A stretch of 64,000 nucleotides of DNA from Actinomycetes bacterium (lineage in GTDB: Bacteria; Actinomycetota; Actinomycetes; Propionibacteriales; Propionibacteriaceae), in contig JAEWOI010000005.1 in NCBI GenBank assembly GCA_023460935.1, forward strand, positions 62,001 through 126,000, given 5' to 3'. Made by a program: the position numbers and the translations under genes. The notes under the pieces are model-generated. The model was not told where the DNA came from and did not search any database. It was given only the letters and a program-made list of their open reading frames with translations. Position 1 is the first letter of the stretch. Each line of letters starts with the position of its first letter. Below are positions 9,147-17,395 of this stretch, in pieces.

Positions 9147-9203
9147 AGGTCAGCAGGGGTCGGCACCACGTCCACGACGGCGTGGCGGGGTACGGGCCGG
9201 AGG

Positions 9204-9600
9204 GGGACGAGCCGGCCTGTAAGCCGGATTCTGTGGCCCCGGAGGGCCGGTGATCATCCATCTGTGACGGCTGTTGCCAACCGCCTCCGCCTTGCGGCGT
9301 GCGACCTACCCGGGCGCCTCGCGCGAGCAGCGCTGGTAGCGGCGTCCGCGGGCCCGGGCGAACCCGTGGCCCTTCTTGGTCTTGCTCCGGGTGGGGTTTG
9401 CCGAGCCACCCCAGTCGCCTGGGATGCTGGTGGTCTCTTACACCGCCGTTTCACCCTTGCCCGTCCGCTGGCGCGGGCGGGCGGTCTGTTCTCTGTGGCA
9501 CTTTCCCGCGGGTCACCCCGGGTGGGCGTTACCCACCACCCTGCTCTGTGGAGTCCGGACTTTCCTCGACTTGCGTCGCGATCACCCGGCCGACTCGTCC
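9204..9600 (-). ncRNA. rnpB: RNase P RNA (bacterial type A)
   Basis: Catalytic RNA of ribonuclease P, which matures tRNA 5' ends. Read on the minus strand, the gene opens with GGACGAGTCGGCCGG. It then has the universally conserved GAGGAAAGTCCGGACTCCA core (about 9550-9570) and closes with ACAGAATCCGGCTTACAGG and GCCGGCTCGTC. The ends pair as helix P1: GACGAGTCGG (9599-9590) with CCGGCTCGTC (9215-9206), ten pairs with one G-U, which fixes both termini to within a few bases. A TACGCT -10 element sits just upstream. It lies downstream of two protein ribonuclease genes on the same strand. Confidence 0.96.
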
Positions 9601-9607
9601 ACAGCCA

Positions 9608-9613
9608 AGCGTA
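9608..9613 (-). promoter_or_regulatory. -10 element TACGCT of rnpB
   Basis: TACGCT on the minus strand is separated by 7 nt from the predicted RNA 5' end at 9600, inside the 44-bp gap after the RNB gene. This gives the RNA its own promoter. Confidence 0.55.
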
Positions 9614-9644
9614 GCCGAGCCAGGGGTTCCCGACGGTGCCCGGC

Positions 9645-11078
9645 TCAGTCGGGCAGCACCCGGAACTCGACCTTGCCCGCGAGCAGGTCGGCGGCGACCA
9701 GCGTGGCGGGGATCTGCTCGCCCAGCACCAGCTCGGCACCACGGACCTTCGCCTCGACCGCCGGATCGGCCAGTTGCAGCACGCCGTAGTCGTCCTCTGC
9801 TTCCACTTCCAGGACGGTGCCGGTGAAGGTGTGGCCCAGCCTCGGCGCGAGCACCATGGCTTCGACCAGGTCGATCGTCCCCCGCTCGTACTTTCGGGCC
9901 TTGCGGCCGGAGTCCTCCATCGCCGCCGGCAGTTGGGGCAACGCGGCCGAGACCCAGTCCGGCACCTCCGCCCCGGCACAGATCGAGACGCACACCTCCT
10001 GGGCGTACCGGTCGACCAGCCGGCGCAGCGGCGCCGTGACGTGCGCGTACGGGGCTGCGATCGCTGCATGCAGCGGCTGTTCCAGCAACTCGCCCTGGAA
10101 GGACTGGTAGCCGGCTCCCCGGAACAGCGTGGTGCAGGCGTTCAGCATCGCCGCGTGGGTGGGCACCGCCGGGTCGAGGCTGCGCACGAACTCCGGGTAC
10201 GGCATGGCGCGGGGCCAACCGATGCCGAGGGCTGCCGCAGTGCGGCGCAGCTTCGCCAGCGCGCCGTCCCTCGCCGGCGGCAGGGTGCGCAGCACTCCCA
10301 CGCCGGCCTCCAGCATGAGCGCTGCTGCCGCCATCCCGGTGGCGAGGGAGAGCTGGGCGTTCCAGTCCTCCACTGCCAGCGGCGCGCGGAACGCCAGCTC
10401 CCAGTGTGAGTCGCTCGCCACGACCTCCTGCTCGGGCACGGAAAGGCTCACCCCGCCCCTGGCGGCTTCGAGCTCCAGCCGCAGCCCGCCGACCGTGCGC
10501 AGCAGTTCCAGCTGCTCACCGCCCTTGCCGGCGTCCAGCGCTGCCTGGGCACCCGTGTAGGTGAGCTGCTCCCGGCTGCGCACCAGCGCGCGCTCGACCC
10601 GCGCGCCAACGGTCTGGCCCGCGGCGTCGAGGCGCAGTTCCCAGACCAGGGCCGGACGCTGCTGGCCGGGCAGCAGGCTGGCCGCCCCCTCCGACAGCGC
10701 CGCCGGGTGCAGCGGGGCGCGCCGGGTGGGCGCATAGTAGGTCTGGCCCCTGCGGTGGGCCTCCTCGTCCACCGGACCACCGGGGACGACGAAGGCTGCC
10801 ACGTCGGCGATCGCGTACCGGATCACGTAGCCGTCGCCGGCGGGGCTCAGGTGGAAGGCCTGGTCGAGGTCGGTGGAGCCCTCCGGGTCGAGGGTCACGA
10901 ACTCGATGTCGGTGAGGTCGCGAGCCGGAAGCACCGGGTCGGCGGCTGCCCGCTCCGCCTCGGCCAGCACCTCGGCCGGGAACTGCCCCGGCACGCCGAG
11001 GCTCGAGCGCAACCTGCGCAGCCCCTCCCGCAGCGCCGGTGGCTCGCTGTTGCGAAGTGAGACGTAACGGCTGGGCAT
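9645..11078 (-). CDS. RNB-domain exoribonuclease (RNase II/R family, short form)
   Basis: 477 residues, a 3'-to-5' single-strand exoribonuclease by family. The RNB catalytic block is DPEGSTDLDQAFHL with D64, D70 and D72, the Mg-binding aspartates. YAIADVAAFV, RRGQTYYAPTRRAPLHP and the TAPLRRLVDRYAQEV segment follow. It is shorter than E. coli RNase II or R: the N-terminal cold-shock domains are reduced to about 45 residues and the C-terminal S1-like part is short, as in compact actinobacterial RNB proteins. ATG 11078 has a GGGAGGA ribosome site. It sits 10 bp after rnhA and ends 44 bp before rnpB. Confidence 0.9.
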   Translation of the reverse strand: MPSRYVSLRNSEPPALREGLRRLRSSLGVPGQFPAEVLAEAERAAADPVLPARDLTDIEFVTLDPEGSTDLDQAFHLSPAGDGYVIRYAIADVAAFVVPGGPVDEEAHRRGQTYYAPTRRAPLHPAALSEGAASLLPGQQRPALVWELRLDAAGQTVGARVERALVRSREQLTYTGAQAALDAGKGGEQLELLRTVGGLRLELEAARGGVSLSVPEQEVVASDSHWELAFRAPLAVEDWNAQLSLATGMAAAALMLEAGVGVLRTLPPARDGALAKLRRTAAALGIGWPRAMPYPEFVRSLDPAVPTHAAMLNACTTLFRGAGYQSFQGELLEQPLHAAIAAPYAHVTAPLRRLVDRYAQEVCVSICAGAEVPDWVSAALPQLPAAMEDSGRKARKYERGTIDLVEAMVLAPRLGHTFTGTVLEVEAEDDYGVLQLADPAVEAKVRGAELVLGEQIPATLVAADLLAGKVEFRVLPD

Positions 11079-11088
11079 GGTTCCTCCC

Positions 11089-11577
11089 TCAGCTCCGGCG
11101 CCGCGGCTCGCCGTCCAGGGCGGCGTTGACCAATGCGTCCGCGGCCTTGTTCTGCTCCCGTGGTACCCAGGTCCAGCTGACCGTCACCGGCTGCAGCTGG
11201 CGCGCCCGCAGTACGAGCGGCTTCAGGTCGGGGTGCTTCACCTTCCACCGGCCGGCCATTTGTTCCACCACCAGCCGGGAGTCCATCCGCACCTCGACCG
11301 CTGCGGCCGGGTCCACGGCCCTGGCCAGTTCCAGGCCGGCGATCAGGCCGGAGTACTCCGCGACGTTGTTGGTGGCCACCCCGATGGCCAGCCCCTCCCG
11401 GTTGAGCACCTCCCCGGTGTCGGCGTCCCGCACGAGCGCTCCGTAGGCAGCCGGGCCGGGGTTGCCGCGGGATCCGCCGTCGGCCTCGACCACCAGCCGG
11501 CGGCCGGCGACGGCCGGCTGAGTGTCGGCGTCGAAGATCGACGGCCCGGCCTGCGGCAGCCGCGGCGCGCGGGCCAT
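11089..11577 (-). CDS. Ribonuclease HI family protein
   Basis: 162 residues with the complete RNase H active site: D33 (EADGGSRGNPGPAAYG), E74 (NVAEYSGLIAGLE), D99 (VRMDSRLVVEQM) and D147 (NKAADALVN). It hydrolyses the RNA strand of RNA-DNA hybrids by family. In mycobacteria the homologous domain is fused to a CobC-like phosphatase; here the phosphatase is absent and the protein stops soon after the RNase H fold. Its start codon follows the zinc-ribbon stop with no gap (TGAATG), so it is co-translated. The pairing with the zinc-ribbon gene is conserved in actinobacteria. Confidence 0.92.
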   Translation of the reverse strand: MARAPRLPQAGPSIFDADTQPAVAGRRLVVEADGGSRGNPGPAAYGALVRDADTGEVLNREGLAIGVATNNVAEYSGLIAGLELARAVDPAAAVEVRMDSRLVVEQMAGRWKVKHPDLKPLVLRARQLQPVTVSWTWVPREQNKAADALVNAALDGEPRRRS

Positions 11578-12321
11578 TCAGGCCTCCACGGCTCCGGTGC
11601 GCACCAGGACCCGCTCGCACTCCTCGCAGCGCAGCACCTCGTCCGGCTCCGCCGCGGCATAACCGGCCAGCGCGATCGGCGTGGCCTCCAGCTGGCAGCC
11701 CCCGCAGCGGCGGCCGCGCAGCGGGGCTGCGCCCACGCCGCCGGTCCGGGCGCGGATGCGGTCGTAGAGCGACACGAGTTCTGCCGGGATCTCCGCGCTG
11801 ATCGCGTCCCGCCTGGCCTGGTGACCCGACTGGTCGGAGTCGAGCTCGGCCACCTGGGCGTCGCGGGAGGCGATCAGCCGGCGCATCTCGTTCTCCAGCT
11901 CGGCCAGCCCTGCGGCCAGCCGGTCGTGCTCGGCGGTGGCAGCCTCCAGGGCCTCCATCACTTCCAGTTCTGCGTCCTCAAGGTCGGAAATGCGCCGGCC
12001 GAGGTGGGCGATCTCGTCGATCAGGGCGTTCAACTGCTTGGGGTCGGTCACGGCCCCGGAGTCGAGGCGCTGCTGGTCGCGAACGCGGCGCTCGCGCACC
12101 GGTACCAGGTCGGCCTCGGCCTTCTCCACGTCCAGCTGCAGGTCGGCGACGCGGGTGCGGGCCGCGACCAGGTCCTCACCGATGCGGCCCCGTGCCGTCC
12201 TGGCCTCGGCCAGCGCGGCGTGCTCGGGCAAGGCCTTGCGCCGGTGCTCGATCTGGGCGATCGCGGTGTCCTCGGCCTGCAGGTCGAGCAGGCGCAGCTG
12301 AGCCGAAGCGGCAGCCTTCAT
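11578..12321 (-). CDS. C4-type zinc-ribbon, coiled-coil protein
   Basis: 247 residues. Residues 1-190 are a long antiparallel coiled coil rich in E, A, R and L. The C-terminus carries a CxxC-x22-CxxC zinc ribbon with Cys 206, 209, 232 and 235 (RRCGGCQLE and LRCEECERV). It matches the actinobacterial homologue of mycobacterial Rv2229c, probably a nucleic-acid-binding adaptor, with no proven function. ATG 12321 has AGGAGG 6 nt before it; a TAGAGT -10 lies at 12350-12355. It heads the operon with rnhA and the RNB nuclease. The Nif3-like gene that often precedes it elsewhere is missing. Confidence 0.88.
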   Translation of the reverse strand: MKAAASAQLRLLDLQAEDTAIAQIEHRRKALPEHAALAEARTARGRIGEDLVAARTRVADLQLDVEKAEADLVPVRERRVRDQQRLDSGAVTDPKQLNALIDEIAHLGRRISDLEDAELEVMEALEAATAEHDRLAAGLAELENEMRRLIASRDAQVAELDSDQSGHQARRDAISAEIPAELVSLYDRIRARTGGVGAAPLRGRRCGGCQLEATPIALAGYAAAEPDEVLRCEECERVLVRTGAVEA

Positions 12322-12449
12322 CTGGTGCCTCCTGAAGTTGTGGACACCGACTCTAGTGCCTGTCCGGACGGCTCCCGTCCCGGCAGTCGGTGCGCGCACG
12401 CCGTGGCTGGGGCCCGCAACGTCCGGTGAGGCGGTGGGCCCTGCGGCGA

Positions 12450-12455
12450 TAGCAT
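12450..12455 (+). promoter_or_regulatory. -10 element TAGCAT, leaderless start of aminopeptidase P
   Basis: TAGCAT is 7 nt before ATG 12463, with no ribosome site in the gap. Confidence 0.55.
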
Positions 12456-12462
12456 CGACGGC

Positions 12463-13962
12463 ATGACCGAGCAGCCCAGCGAAGCCCAGCCGACCGTCCT
12501 GCCCAACCGGCAGACGCCCTTCTCTGAGCCGTTCAAGGCCTTCATCCCGCAGGGGTGGGCGCCCTACCCCAGCGAGCCGCCGGCGACGCTCGCGGCGGCC
12601 GGGCCGGCGGCCCGGCGCAGGGAGGACTTCGCAGCGGCCTTCGCCGGCGAGCGGCTGGTGATCCCCGCCGGAGGGCTGAAGCCGCGGGCGAACGACACCG
12701 ACTTCCGCTACCGTCCGCACTCGGCCTTCGCCTGGCTCACCGGCCTGGGCTCGGACCGTGAGCCCGACTCGGTGCTGGTGCTGGAGCCCGGCGCCAGCGG
12801 CCACCACGCCACCCTCTACTTCAAGCCTCGCGCCCCGCGCACCGACCCGGAGTTCTACGCCGACGCCCGCTACGGCGAGATGTGGGTGGGCACGCGGGAG
12901 TCGCTGGCGGAGATGTCCGCCCTCACCGGCCTGGACTGCGCCCCCATCGCGGACTTCGAAGCCGCGCTGGCAAGGAACGTCGACCGCGTCCCCGTCCGGG
13001 TGCTGCGCGAGGCCGACCCCGAGCTCGCGAGCCGGCTGGACGCGCTGCGCTCCGAGGCCGGCGTGGACACCGCCGCCGCGCGCGCGGCTGACGATGCGCT
13101 GCTGGTCGCCCTCTCCGAAGCCAGGCTGGTGAAGGACGACTTCGAGCTGGCAGAACTGCGTCAGGCCTGCGCCTACACCGCGGTGGGCTTCGAGGCCGTG
13201 GTGGCCGACCTGCCGGAGGCCATCCGTCGCGGCCGCGGCGAGCGCTGGGTCGAGGGCGTCTTCGGCCTGCACGCCCGGCACCAGGCGAACGCGATCGGCT
13301 ACGACACCATCGCAGCGGCCGGCGACCACGCCAACACGCTGCACTGGATCCGCAACGACGGCGACATCAACCACGGCGACCTGCTGCTGCTCGACGCCGG
13401 CGTGGAGCAGGAGTCGCTGTACACCGCCGACATCACCCGCACGCTGCCGGTATCGGGCAGGTTCAGCCCGGCGCAGCGCAAGGTCTACGAGGCGGTGCTG
13501 GCGGCCCAGGCCGCCGGGATGGCCGCGGCGAAGCCGGGCAACCGGTTCTCCGACGTCCATGCCGCCGCCATCGCTGTGATCGTTGAGCACCTGGCCGACT
13601 GGGGCCTGTTGCCGGTGAGCGCTGCCGAGTCGCTCGACCCGCAGAGCGGCGGGCAGCACCGGCGCTGGATGGTGCACGGCACGTCGCACCACCTCGGGCT
13701 GGACGTGCACGACTGCGCGCAGGCCCGCCAGGAGAACTACCGCGACGGTGAGCTACGTCCCGGCATGGTGATCACGGTGGAGCCCGGGCTGTACTTCAAG
13801 AGCACCGACCTGCTGGTGCCGGAGGAGCTGCGCGGCATCGGCGTCCGGATCGAGGACGACGTGGTGATCACCGCCGACGGCTGCGAGATCCTCTCCGACC
13901 ACCTGCCGCGCGACCCCGACGAGGTCGAGCAGTGGATGGCCGGAATCTGGGCCCGCGCCTGA
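12463..13962 (+). CDS. pepP: Xaa-Pro aminopeptidase (aminopeptidase P)
   Basis: 499 residues. The N-terminal creatinase-like domain contains LTGLGSDREPDSVLVLEP. The C-terminal pita-bread metallopeptidase fold has the dimetal ligands in order: Asp in LLLLDAGVE, Asp in YTADITRTLPV, His in MVHGTSHHLGLDVHD, Glu in ITVEPGLYF and Glu in GVRIEDDVVI. It removes N-terminal residues ahead of proline. Length and motifs fit the long actinobacterial PepP. It is monocistronic, divergent from the zinc-ribbon operon, with 141 bp between them. Confidence 0.95.
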   Translation: MTEQPSEAQPTVLPNRQTPFSEPFKAFIPQGWAPYPSEPPATLAAAGPAARRREDFAAAFAGERLVIPAGGLKPRANDTDFRYRPHSAFAWLTGLGSDREPDSVLVLEPGASGHHATLYFKPRAPRTDPEFYADARYGEMWVGTRESLAEMSALTGLDCAPIADFEAALARNVDRVPVRVLREADPELASRLDALRSEAGVDTAAARAADDALLVALSEARLVKDDFELAELRQACAYTAVGFEAVVADLPEAIRRGRGERWVEGVFGLHARHQANAIGYDTIAAAGDHANTLHWIRNDGDINHGDLLLLDAGVEQESLYTADITRTLPVSGRFSPAQRKVYEAVLAAQAAGMAAAKPGNRFSDVHAAAIAVIVEHLADWGLLPVSAAESLDPQSGGQHRRWMVHGTSHHLGLDVHDCAQARQENYRDGELRPGMVITVEPGLYFKSTDLLVPEELRGIGVRIEDDVVITADGCEILSDHLPRDPDEVEQWMAGIWARA

Positions 13963-14081
13963 CGCTCCGCTGCTCTCCCTCCCGACAGACGCTGCTCCCG
14001 TCCAGACGAGGGACGGCCGGGCGCCCGAGGCGTGAGCGGACGGGTTCCCGCACCACCCCGGATTCGTCCTAGAGTGCTGCC

Positions 14082-14103
14082 GGCTGGTCAGCGTGGACCA
14101 GCC
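14082..14103 (+). promoter_or_regulatory. 5' UTR hairpin ahead of trpB2
   Basis: GGCTGGTC (14082-14089) pairs with GACCAGCC (14096-14103) around a 6-nt loop. A TAGAGT -10 at 14070-14075 would place the transcript start at about the first base of this hairpin, 55 nt before GTG 14138. It may be a stabiliser or a regulator-binding dyad. Confidence 0.4.
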
Positions 14104-14137
14104 GACCCATTCAGCAACAGCGGTGAAGGAGTGGCGG

Positions 14138-15454
14138 GTGTCTGATCCGAAGCAGACCAAGGTGGTGCTGGACGAGAGCCAGATGCCCACGCACTGGTAC
14201 AACGTCGTCGCCGACCTGCCCACTCCCCCGCCGCCGCCCCTGCACCCGGGCACCAGGGAGCCGCTCACCCCGGACGACCTTTCCGCGCTGTTCCCGATGG
14301 GCCTGATCGAGCAGGAGGCCTCGGCCGAGCGCTGGATCGAGATCCCGCAGGAGGTGCACGACATCTACCGGTTGTGGCGGCCGTCCCCGTTCTTCCGGGC
14401 CCACAAGCTCGAGAAGGCGCTCGGCACCACCGCCCGGATCTACTACAAGTACGAGGGCGCCTCGCCGGTGGGCAGCCACAAGACCAACTCCGCCGTACCG
14501 CAGGCCTACTTCAACAAGCTCGCCGGGCGCACCCGGCTCACCACGGAGACCGGTGCCGGCCAGTGGGGCTCAGCCCTCGCGTTCGCCGCGCAGATCTTCG
14601 GCCTGGAGTGCGAGATCTGGCAGGTGCGCAGCTCCTACGAGGGCAAGCCGTACCGCCATGTGCTGATGGAGACCTTCGGCGCCAAGGTTCACTCCAGCCC
14701 TTCGGAGCTGACCAATGCCGGACGGGCGCTGCGCGAGCAGTTCCCCGACACCACCGGCAGCCTCGGCATGGCGATCTCCGAGGCCGTGGAGGCTGCCGCG
14801 ATCGACCCCGACGCCGCCTACTCCCTCGGCAGCGTGCTGAACCACGTGCTGCTGCACCAGACCGTCATCGGCCAGGAAGCCCTGAAGCAGCTGACCCTGT
14901 TCGGCGAGCAGTCGGCCGACTTCGTGTTCGGGTGCGCCGGTGGCGGCTCGAACTTCGGCGGCCTGGCCTTCCCCTTCCTGCGGGAGAACCTCGAGGGCCG
15001 CGCGAGCGCCAGCATCATCGCCTGCGAGCCCAAGGCGGCCCCGTCGCTGACGCAGGGCGAGTACCGCTACGACTTCGGCGACACCGCCCACCTCACCCCG
15101 CTGCTGAAGATGTACAGCCTGGGCGCCGACTTCGTGCCGGCCCCGGTGCACGCCGGCGGCCTGCGCTACCACGGCATGGCGCCGCTGGTCAGCCACTGCT
15201 ACCACGAGGGCCTGATCGGCGCGATCGCCGTGCCCCAGCTGGAGGCGTTCGAAGCCGGCGTCCTGTTCGCGCGGGCCGAGGGCATCGTCCCGGCTTCGGA
15301 GTCGAACCACGCCATCGCCGGCGCCCTGCGGCAGGCCCGCCAGGCCACCGAGGCCGGCGGGTCGCCCGTGATCGTGATCGGCGTCTCCGGCTCCGGCCAG
15401 CTCGACCTGCCGGCCTACGCCGAATTCCTCTCCGGCAACATGGCGGACGGCTGA
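14138..15454 (+). CDS. trpB2: TrpB2-type tryptophan synthase beta-like PLP enzyme
   Basis: 438 residues from GTG 14138, chosen because AAGGAG precedes it by 6 nt. PLP-binding Lys115 sits in GSHKTNSA. The phosphate loop is GCAGGGSNFGG, and the C-terminal SGSGQLDLPAY block is typical. The longer N-terminus and the SPVGSHKTNSA spacing put it in the TrpB2 clade rather than the TrpA-coupled TrpB1. No trpA or other trp gene is nearby, so a stand-alone indole-plus-serine synthase or indole scavenging role is likely by family. A hairpin sits in its 5' leader. Confidence 0.92.
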   Translation: MSDPKQTKVVLDESQMPTHWYNVVADLPTPPPPPLHPGTREPLTPDDLSALFPMGLIEQEASAERWIEIPQEVHDIYRLWRPSPFFRAHKLEKALGTTARIYYKYEGASPVGSHKTNSAVPQAYFNKLAGRTRLTTETGAGQWGSALAFAAQIFGLECEIWQVRSSYEGKPYRHVLMETFGAKVHSSPSELTNAGRALREQFPDTTGSLGMAISEAVEAAAIDPDAAYSLGSVLNHVLLHQTVIGQEALKQLTLFGEQSADFVFGCAGGGSNFGGLAFPFLRENLEGRASASIIACEPKAAPSLTQGEYRYDFGDTAHLTPLLKMYSLGADFVPAPVHAGGLRYHGMAPLVSHCYHEGLIGAIAVPQLEAFEAGVLFARAEGIVPASESNHAIAGALRQARQATEAGGSPVIVIGVSGSGQLDLPAYAEFLSGNMADG

Positions 15455-15476
15455 GCCGGCCTGCCGGCCGGACGCC

Positions 15477-16388
15477 CTACTCGGGGCGCTCCGGCCGCGG
15501 CCGCTGATCCTCAGGCGCCTCCGGCGTGCCGGCGGACGGCGGTTCCTGCCGGGCCTGATCCGGGGTGTCGGCAGGCTGCGGCGGCTGCTGGGCCTGCGGC
15601 GAACCGTGCTCGGGGTAGCCGAGGCCGGTCGGCACGGCGTCCGGCGGGAACTGGCCGTAACCCGGGTAGCCCATCGGCGGGTACTGCGGCTGCGGGTAGC
15701 CGGGCTGGTAGCCGGGCTGCGGCTGGCCGCCGGGCGGCGGGCCGTAGGCCCCCGGAGGCGGTCCACCCCAGCCGCCGGGCGCAGGCGGGAACCCGGGCAC
15801 CGGGCCACCTTGCGGCTGCCCCGGCTGCCCCGGCTGCCCCGGGTTGAACTGTGCCGGATTTCCCTGCGCCGGATTGAACTGCGCCGGATTGAACTGGGCA
15901 GCGCGTGCGCCCGGCATGGCCGCGATCAGCTCCCTGGCCTGGCCGGCCACCTTGTGCTCGGCCAGCAGCTCGTACTTGGTGGCCACGGTCTGCGACACCG
16001 AACGGAAGTCGCGCTTGCCCTGGCTCATCCAGTAGCCGAGCGCAGCCATCAGGATGCCGATGCCGATACCGATGCCGAGGGCGTAGAGCAGCAGCACGAT
16101 GAAGTTCGTGTTGGGCATCAGCAGCCAGAGCACCAGGGTGATCATCAGGCCGGTGGACAGCCCGCTCTGAACGCCGGCGCCGATCACAGTGCCCCAGCTG
16201 AGCCGGCCCAGCACCCGCTCCACCGACTTCAGTTCGGTTCCGACGATGCACAGATTCTGCACCGGGAACCGGGCGTCGGCCAGGTGGTCGACGACGTGCT
16301 GCGCCTCGTCGTAGGTGTTGAAGATCCCCACCGACTGCGGATACTCGAGCCGGAACAGGCTGCTCAACTTCGGATTGGGCTGGCTCAT
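15477..16388 (-). CDS. General stress protein (YflT-like) with Pro/Gly/Gln-rich tail
   Basis: 303 residues. Residues 15-65 (YPQSVGIFNTYDEAQHVVDHL to NLCIVGTELKSVERVLG) form the YflT-like domain. Two adjacent membrane helices follow (about 72-118, with glycine zipper GIGIGIGIL). The second half (from about residue 162) is low complexity: tandem NPAQFNPAQ units encoded by near-exact 15-bp DNA repeats, GQPGQPGQP, then YGPPPG- and GYPQPQ-like repeats and an acidic/proline end. The tail is probably disordered. Its start overlaps the end of the CitE-like gene by four bases (ATGA), so translation is coupled. Function is unknown beyond the family name. Confidence 0.82.
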   Translation of the reverse strand: MSQPNPKLSSLFRLEYPQSVGIFNTYDEAQHVVDHLADARFPVQNLCIVGTELKSVERVLGRLSWGTVIGAGVQSGLSTGLMITLVLWLLMPNTNFIVLLLYALGIGIGIGILMAALGYWMSQGKRDFRSVSQTVATKYELLAEHKVAGQARELIAAMPGARAAQFNPAQFNPAQGNPAQFNPGQPGQPGQPQGGPVPGFPPAPGGWGGPPPGAYGPPPGGQPQPGYQPGYPQPQYPPMGYPGYGQFPPDAVPTGLGYPEHGSPQAQQPPQPADTPDQARQEPPSAGTPEAPEDQRPRPERPE

Positions 16389-17338
16389 GCGCTCTCCTCC
16401 ATTCCTGCGGCCCGGCCCCGGGCCAGGATGGCGGCGGCCAGCTTGACCCCCGCCTCGTCCACCATCTCCTCGTCAACGACGATCGCCCCCACCGCGCCGC
16501 CGGCCAGCTCGGTGGCCTGCGCGTACGCGGCCATGATCCGCTGCGCCCTCTCGAAATCGGCCGGCCGGGGCGAGTAGACCTCGTTGCCCGCCTCCACCTG
16601 GGCGGGGTGGAGCACCCACTTGCCGTCGTAGCCCAGCGCTGCGCTGAGCTCAGCCGAGCGCCGGAACCCCTCGACGTCACGGATCGCGACGAACGGCCCG
16701 TCGATGGCCTGCAGGCCGTGGGCGCGAGCCGCGACCAGGATCGACATCAGCACGTGGTGGAAAGCGTCGGCAGGGTAGCCCGCCGGCTGCGCGCCGACGT
16801 TCAGCCCGCCCATGCCGAGGCTTGCCATGAAGTCGCCGGGGCCGAACACCAGCGACTGCAGCCGCGGGCTGGCAGCGGCGATCTCCTGCACGTGCAGCAG
16901 CCCGACAGCGTCCTCGATCTGCACCTCGAGGCCGATCCGCCCGACCGGCAGCCCGGCGTTGTGCTCGACCTGGGTGAGCAGCAGGTCAAGTGCCTGCACC
17001 TGCGCGGCCGACTGCGCCTTGGGCAGCACCAGGGCGTCGATCCGGGCGCCGGCACCGGTGACGACTTCGATCACGTCCCCGTAGGTCCAGGGGCTCTCCC
17101 ACCCGTTCACCCGGACGGTGACCAGCCCGGCGGTGAAGCCGGCCGGGTCGTTCAGGGCCGTGACGATCCGCTGCCGGGACTCGACCTTCACGGCCGGCGC
17201 CACCGCGTCCTCCAGGTCGAGGAAGATGCCGTCCACGCCGAGCGTGCGGGCCTTCTCGATGAACCGGTCGGAGGATCCGGGGACGGCGAGGATCGTCCGC
17301 CTGGTGGCGGCTGCGGCAGCGCGAGCGGGCGAGGTCAC
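16385..17338 (-). CDS. CitE-like HpcH/HpaI family lyase
   Basis: 317 residues of the citrate lyase beta / malyl-CoA lyase-like TIM-barrel family. Visible motifs are RTILAVPGSSDRFIEKA, IFLDLEDAVAP, the Mg-site LEVQIEDAVGLLH, LVFGPGDFMASLG and KWVLHPAQVEAGNEVYSP. No citrate lyase alpha or gamma subunit is nearby, so it acts alone, probably on a CoA thioester such as citramalyl- or malyl-CoA. The substrate is not determinable here. GTG 17338 has TAGGCT 6 nt upstream. The downstream stress-protein gene overlaps its stop. Confidence 0.88.
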   Translation of the reverse strand: MTSPARAAAAATRRTILAVPGSSDRFIEKARTLGVDGIFLDLEDAVAPAVKVESRQRIVTALNDPAGFTAGLVTVRVNGWESPWTYGDVIEVVTGAGARIDALVLPKAQSAAQVQALDLLLTQVEHNAGLPVGRIGLEVQIEDAVGLLHVQEIAAASPRLQSLVFGPGDFMASLGMGGLNVGAQPAGYPADAFHHVLMSILVAARAHGLQAIDGPFVAIRDVEGFRRSAELSAALGYDGKWVLHPAQVEAGNEVYSPRPADFERAQRIMAAYAQATELAGGAVGAIVVDEEMVDEAGVKLAAAILARGRAAGMEESA

Positions 17339-17344
17339 CGCCCC

Positions 17345-17350
17345 AGCCTA
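17345..17350 (-). promoter_or_regulatory. -10 element TAGGCT, leaderless start of the CitE-like gene
   Basis: On the minus strand TAGGCT is followed by 6 nt (GGGGCG) and then GTG 17338. Confidence 0.55.
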
Positions 17351-17395
17351 GAGCAGCGTTGACCCTGTCCCCGGGGGAGGGTGGAGGCTGGCGGC

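Larger units (their letters stand above)
8740..9203. other. 464-bp noncoding stretch between map and rnpB
   Basis: I see no convincing gene here. Short frames such as 8889-9119 (minus) lack family resemblance and a ribosome site. The stretch contains two strong stem-loops (8908-8950 and 9091-9146, listed separately) and a weaker run of GC-rich dyads just after the map stop. Confidence 0.6.

Noticed and set aside
6123..9614. Very long plus-strand open frame (over 1100 codons) antisense to the DUF2339 gene and running over map and rnpB
   Set aside because: It is Gln/Arg/His-rich, has no family resemblance, overlaps real genes and a structured RNA, and is a typical GC-rich antisense shadow.
15840..15905. 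Short tandem DNA repeats considered as a CRISPR-like or minisatellite array
   Set aside because: They are in frame and encode NPAQF repeats of the stress protein; there are no spacers.
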